A DNA stretch of 64,000 bases from Caulobacteraceae bacterium (GTDB lineage Bacteria; Pseudomonadota; Alphaproteobacteria; Caulobacterales; Caulobacteraceae), in NCBI GenBank assembly GCA_947475875.1, contig CANJME010000009.1, positions 46,874 to 110,873 on the forward strand. The letters run 5' to 3'. Below the pieces are notes generated by a model. That model did no database searches. It was not told the DNA's origin and saw only the letters and a program-made list of their open reading frames with translations. The number at the start of each line of letters is the position of its first letter. Within the stretch, counting starts at the first letter, position 1. Shown in pieces: positions 61,134 to 64,000 of this stretch. Both the position numbers and the translations under genes were made by a program.

Positions 61134-61148
61134 CGCGCCAAAGGCGCG
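61134..61148. repeat. Orphan cap hairpin (CGCGCC-AAA-GGCGCG)
   Basis: A single 6-bp stem with AAA loop, matching the end caps of the nested-hairpin elements (compare copy D, 47932-47948), between divergent genes and without the body or the TTATTT edge. It could be a remnant, or a chance GC palindrome in high-GC DNA. Confidence 0.45.
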
Positions 61149-61234
61149 CAGGGGATCACGCCCCATCTGGACGCGCCTCCAACTCTCCGGCTACGAAGCT
61201 GAACCGCATTTTCCGTCCAAAGATCAGAACCGCC

Positions 61235-61978
61235 ATGAAACTCGAATGCTTTCCCACCCAGGACCGTCCGCCGGAAATCATTCCCGGGCGCGCCCAGCGG
61301 AACTGGATGGAGACCTTCGCCCATCGCCACCCCTATCGCTGCCTGCCGCTGACCATGGCCAACACCACCGGGTGGGAAATCCTCTGCCCGGTCGGTTTCA
61401 CCGTCACCTGGAACGGCGGCCTTGCTGAAGGCGACATCACTTTCCGCCCCGAACATCCGTTTCCCGGCTTCGAGGACTTCGTTAAATCCCACTTTACCCA
61501 CGGGACCATTACCTTCCACACCGGCTATCTGTTCCGCACCCCGCCGGGCTGGTCGGTGTGGGCCATGGGCCCGCCCAATCACATAAAAGACGGCATCCAG
61601 CCGCTCTCGGGCCTGATCGAGACCGAGTGGCTGCCCTTCCCCTTCACCATGAACTGGCTGTTCACCCGGCCGGGCAGCGTTCACTTCACCAAGGGCGAGC
61701 CGTTCTGTTTCATCACCCTGGTGCAGGACAAGGTGATCGAGAACTTCGACATCGTCCGCCGCAGCTTCGACGATGAGCCGGACCTGCGCGGCCAGTACGA
61801 TTCCTGGTTCAAGCTGCGCGAGGAATTCAATCGCCGCCTGCACTTCAAGGACCCCGACGCGGTCAAGGAGGCCTGGCAACGGCTCTATTTCCGCGGCGAG
61901 ATGCCGGATGAAACCAACGCGCCCGCCCCCACCACCCACGTCAACAAGCGCCGGCTGAAGGCGATACGCCAAGGCTAA
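61235..61978 (+). CDS. DUF6065 family protein
   Basis: A 247-residue soluble protein with no signal peptide. Conserved-looking blocks: NWMETFAHRHPYRCLPLTMANTTGWEIL, ITFRPEHPFPGF, SHFTHGTITFHTGYLFRTPPGW and WLPFPFTMNWLFTRPG. Aromatic-rich, with HFxHG-type segments that might bind metal. The family is found in scattered proteobacteria and often near secondary-metabolite genes; function unknown. Confidence 0.8.
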   Translation: MKLECFPTQDRPPEIIPGRAQRNWMETFAHRHPYRCLPLTMANTTGWEILCPVGFTVTWNGGLAEGDITFRPEHPFPGFEDFVKSHFTHGTITFHTGYLFRTPPGWSVWAMGPPNHIKDGIQPLSGLIETEWLPFPFTMNWLFTRPGSVHFTKGEPFCFITLVQDKVIENFDIVRRSFDDEPDLRGQYDSWFKLREEFNRRLHFKDPDAVKEAWQRLYFRGEMPDETNAPAPTTHVNKRRLKAIRQG

Positions 61979-62069
61979 CCCAGGCCCGGCTTGCAAAGGA
62001 AGGGGCCCTCTGCCATAAGCCGCGATCTCGAAATTCAGGGTGGTTTTTCTTACAAACCGCCCACGGAGT

Positions 62070-62144
62070 GCGGGCGTAGCTCAGGGGTAGAGCACAACCT
62101 TGCCAAGGTTGGGGTCGGGCGTTCGAATCGCCTCGCCCGCTCCA
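62070..62144 (+). tRNA. tRNA-Gly (anticodon GCC), CCA encoded
   Basis: Acceptor stem GCGGGCG/CGCCCGC, D arm GCTC-AGGGGTA-GAGC, anticodon arm CAACC-TTGCCAA-GGTTG with anticodon GCC, T arm around TTCGAAT, discriminator T and genomic CCA. The cloverleaf is complete. It is the last housekeeping feature before the lower-GC accessory region, and tRNA 3' ends are common integration sites. Confidence 0.97.
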
Positions 62145-62384
62145 GAATTTTCGAGGCAACACAATAAGTTACGTATTCTGCGCCCGGTGTAAGCCGGGCG
62201 CAGGCGCGTCGGGGTAACGCTCGGGGTAACAGAGTGGGCTCTAGACGGCTGTTTGCCGGGCCCGAGCCATGACGCCACCACTCAATTAGAACCAAGCGCG
62301 AACACGGATTCGTAATGGCCGAGAGAATCGCGTAAGTTGCGGGACGACTCACATCGCCACCGGGGCGAACGCGAAAGGAAAGCT
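62145..62384. other. 240-bp non-coding stretch after tRNA-Gly, possible island junction
   Basis: No supported gene. It holds a hairpin TGCGCCCGG/CCGGGCGCA (62179-62202), which could terminate the tRNA transcript, and a tandem pair TCGGGGTAAC at 62209-62218 and 62221-62230. No integrase gene or second copy of the tRNA 3' end is visible in the window. Confidence 0.55.
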
Positions 62385-62528
62385 ATGACCAAGAAACAGA
62401 CCGGAGATCGGGTTTCGACGATCGCGGCGAAGGTGCTCGCCGGCAAGAAGCCATCGCCGGCGGAGGCGCGGGCCATGGCTGGTTCGCTGCTGAGCCAGGA
62501 CGAAAAGAAGGGAAAGCGGGGAAGCTAG
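62385..62528 (+). CDS. Small basic hypothetical protein
   Basis: A 47-residue, lysine-rich protein (MTKKQTGDRVSTIAAKVLAG...LSQDEKKGKRGS) with AAAGGAAAG 3 bp before the ATG. The KVLxGKKPxPAEA pattern recurs, as I recall, in small unannotated proteins of alphaproteobacterial accessory DNA. Function unknown; it could be a nucleic-acid-binding peptide. Confidence 0.6.
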   Translation: MTKKQTGDRVSTIAAKVLAGKKPSPAEARAMAGSLLSQDEKKGKRGS

Positions 62529-62559
62529 CGCAACTCCGGCAGAGCGAAAGGCGACGACC

Positions 62560-62739
62560 ATGTTCGAAGCGGGTGCGACAGTGGCGCTCAAGTCAGGCGG
62601 CCCTGTGATGACGGTAGACTCTGTGGGCGACGAATACGGCACCATGACGGCATGGTGTGTGTGGTTCGACGGGCGAAAACAGGTGCGAGCAAGTTTCGCC
62701 GTAACCTCCCTCAAATCCGTCAGCATGGATGACGACTGA
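62560..62739 (+). CDS. YodC-type small protein (DUF2158)
   Basis: A 59-residue protein: MFEAGATVALKSGGPVMTVD, then CVWFDGRKQVRASFAV. This is the pattern of DUF2158/YodC proteins (start, G-D/A-x-V-x-LKSGGPxMTV, W-F-D-G). They occur mainly in mobile or phage-related DNA; function unknown. It ends 14 bp before the next gene. Confidence 0.75.
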   Translation: MFEAGATVALKSGGPVMTVDSVGDEYGTMTAWCVWFDGRKQVRASFAVTSLKSVSMDDD

Positions 62740-62753
62740 GGCGGCCGCGTAAG

Positions 62754-63608
62754 TTGGAAACGAGCCCGAAATCTGGTGAGCAAGAAATCCTCGATCCCGC
62801 CAACGAGGCGGACCTGGAGGCAAAGCGAACCGCCTTGGCCGCGCGGATCGCTGGCCGGACGAGCGGGAAATATATCCGAGTTCTCCTGGCGGCGCTCAGC
62901 GGAATCCCTTGGGTTGGCAGCCTGATCGGTGCGGCGGCAACCTACTACGGTGAGACCGAACACGGGCAGTCGAGCGAACTCCATGGCCTCTGGATTCAAG
63001 AGCACCAGGCCAAATTGGTCAATCTGGCCCAGACGCTTGAGGGAATGGCGATCCGGTTCGAGGCTTTCGGTGAGGAACTGGAAGAGCGCATACAGTCCGA
63101 AGAATATTTGGCCCTCATTCGTAAGGGGTTTCGTTCCTGGGATCAGGCCGACACCGACGAGAAGCGAGAGTTCATACGCAAGCTATTGACCAATGCGGCC
63201 GGGACAAAGCTCTGTCCTGACGACCTTGTCCGCCTCTTCATCAGTTGGATCGACACCTATCACGAGTCCCATTTTGCGGTGATCCGGGTGGTCCACCAGC
63301 AGCCCGGAGCGACGCGGGCCAAAATCTGGCGGGATATTGATGGAAGGTCGGTGCGGGAAGACTCGGCCGAGGCCGATCTCTTTAAGCTCCTCATTCGTGA
63401 TCTCAGCACGGGCAGCGTGATCCGGCAGCATCGCCAGACCACCGCCTACGGTGCGTTCGTCAAGAAGACCTCGCCAACCGAGCGAAGCAGTGCAAGCGGC
63501 ACGATGAAGTCGGCGTTTGACGATCAGGAAGGCTATGAACTGACAGGGCTGGGCACCCAGTTCGTGCACTATACTATGGAGGAACTCGTTTCACGGATCA
63601 GCCCCTAA
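62754..63608 (+). CDS. Uncharacterised protein with hydrophobic Gly-rich segment and C-terminal winged-helix-like part (possible defence effector)
   Basis: A 284-residue protein from a TTG start (an in-frame stop at 62730 limits extension). Residues 40-65 form a hydrophobic glycine-rich segment (VLLAALSGIPWVGSLIGAAATYY); residues 72-135 are a likely coiled coil (LHGLWIQEHQAKLVNLAQTL, EELEERIQSEEYLALIRKGF); the C-terminal third looks like a winged helix (GATRAKIWRDIDG, DLFKLLIRDLSTGSVIRQHR). I do not recognise the family. Base composition is lower in GC than the housekeeping genes. A P-loop ATPase gene follows after 38 bp, so the two may form one unit. Confidence 0.7.
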   Translation: METSPKSGEQEILDPANEADLEAKRTALAARIAGRTSGKYIRVLLAALSGIPWVGSLIGAAATYYGETEHGQSSELHGLWIQEHQAKLVNLAQTLEGMAIRFEAFGEELEERIQSEEYLALIRKGFRSWDQADTDEKREFIRKLLTNAAGTKLCPDDLVRLFISWIDTYHESHFAVIRVVHQQPGATRAKIWRDIDGRSVREDSAEADLFKLLIRDLSTGSVIRQHRQTTAYGAFVKKTSPTERSSASGTMKSAFDDQEGYELTGLGTQFVHYTMEELVSRISP

Positions 63609-63646
63609 CTTTCGCTTCGAAACTCGGGACCTCCCACTCGGCTCTC

Positions 63647-63898
63647 ATGAAGATCAAGTCCATCCACATCTCAAAATTCCGTCGGTTTGATGATCTTACG
63701 ATCAGCAACTTGCCGCCTGCCAAACTGGTGGTGCTGGCTGGCCCGAATGGCTCCGGCAAGTCATCGTTATTCGACGCATTTTCGGTGTGGAAACAAGCAA
63801 AAGGCACGGGGCTGAGTTGGGAGGAAAAATATCATGGGCGCGGTGGTGAGACCCTGTACGTCGTCAAAACATTTGGGACAGATGGGGTCCGGATTTAA
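63647..63898 (+). pseudogene. AAA ATPase (SMC/OLD-like) cut short by an insertion sequence
   Basis: The frame begins like a full AAA-15/OLD-type ATPase: MKIKSIHISKFRRFDDLTIS, then Walker A LAGPNGSGKSSLFDAF and GTGLSWEEKYHG. It stops after 83 codons, far short of the 350-600 residues expected, and the following bases encode a transposase tail on the other strand. The last residues (TDGVRI) are probably insertion-sequence derived. The remaining half of the gene would lie beyond the window. Confidence 0.75.
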
Positions 63899-64000
63899 CG
63901 GAGGATTGGCCTCATCTGGGGTTGATATTTAGGCGGCGATTTTTCGGTGTTGCAAGCGCCGATGTTCGATGGTCTGCCGTTTGATGCTGGCCCGCTGGCG
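63880..64000 (-). mobile_element. Right end of an IS3-type insertion sequence, running off the window
   Basis: Sequence from about 63880 (GATGGGGTCCGGATTTAACG) no longer fits the ATPase gene, and a transposase C-terminus lies on the minus strand. The exact boundary and the terminal inverted repeat cannot be fixed without the other end. Confidence 0.6.
63929..64000 (-). CDS. Transposase C-terminus (IS3-family integrase-like), cut by window
   Basis: The minus strand encodes 23 residues and a stop: RQRASIKRQTIEHRRLQHRK followed by IAA. This matches the conserved tail of IS3-family ORF-B transposases (ERxxIKRxTIExRRLQHR). The rest lies beyond the window edge. Confidence 0.7.
   Translation of the reverse strand, partial: RQRASIKRQTIEHRRLQHRKIAA

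Noticed and set aside
62050..62352. Reading frames on the minus strand across tRNA-Gly encoding a GEAIRTPDPNLGKVVLYP-like peptide
   Set aside because: This is antisense tRNA read as protein, a well-known over-annotation artefact.
63929..64000. Calling the insertion sequence a specific named IS
   Set aside because: Only 23 transposase residues and one uncertain end are visible; family-level (IS3-type) is the most that is justified.

Overview
The window is high-GC chromosomal DNA from an alphaproteobacterium of the Caulobacterales, most like Caulobacter or Phenylobacterium. Four things support this: DivL with tyrosine at residue 550 in place of the kinase histidine; CtrA boxes in a replication origin lying between hemE and the ppsR-type gene; a GTTC-N7-GTTC SOS box in front of mmcB; and gene orders (cenR, ntrZ, DUF3576, leuS, lptE, holA, parB, parA, rsmG, mnmG, mnmE, rho, hemE, origin, ppsR, maf, aroE, coaE, dnaQ, secB) that I recognise from the Caulobacter crescentus origin region.

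Layout. 1-6 kb: XRE regulator, metK with a SahR-like operator, PHA depolymerase phaZ, and the redox cluster senC-regB-regA. 6-12 kb: a Rieske oxygenase, divL, a Zn-metallopeptidase, a lipocalin and SOS-controlled mmcB. 12-17 kb: two ethylmalonyl-CoA pathway enzymes (ccr and ecm) around a secreted beta/gamma-crystallin-like protein. 17-23 kb: ftsK, lolA, a possible small RNA, exonuclease III, cenR, an L,D-transpeptidase, YggS and ntrZ. 23-29 kb: leuS-lptE-holA, then an arsenic cassette (arsR-arsC-aquaporin) lying between holA and parB. 30-44 kb: parB-parA-rsmG-mnmG-mnmE with two perfect parS sites, then quinone oxidoreductase, GST, rho, and hemJ-hemH-hemE, nearly all read away from the origin. 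44.5-44.9 kb: the origin. 45-62 kb: ppsR-maf-aroE-coaE, dnaQ, secB, mltA, smr, the his operon with an adenosine-kinase-type gene, nth, a UbiH-type monooxygenase, cnoX, a prolyl-tRNA deacylase, a DUF6065 protein and tRNA-Gly(GCC).

Beyond tRNA-Gly (62,145 onward) the character changes. Base composition is less GC-rich, the genes are short or unrecognised, and a two-gene unit (a 284-residue protein with a hydrophobic glycine-rich segment, plus an SMC/OLD-like AAA ATPase) has its ATPase cut off after about 80 codons by an insertion sequence that runs off the window. This looks like the edge of a genomic island and may be a disabled defence unit.

The most striking unexplained signal is a family of seven intergenic elements of about 150-180 bp, each a nested inverted repeat capped at both ends by a 5-8 bp GC stem with a 3-4 nt loop. 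Five share one stem sequence (CACGGAG-type). Two keep the caps, the AAATAA/TTATTT edges and the length, but carry wholly different stem sequences. All lie at the 3' end of a gene and none in a divergent promoter region. Four smaller inverted-repeat families are also present.
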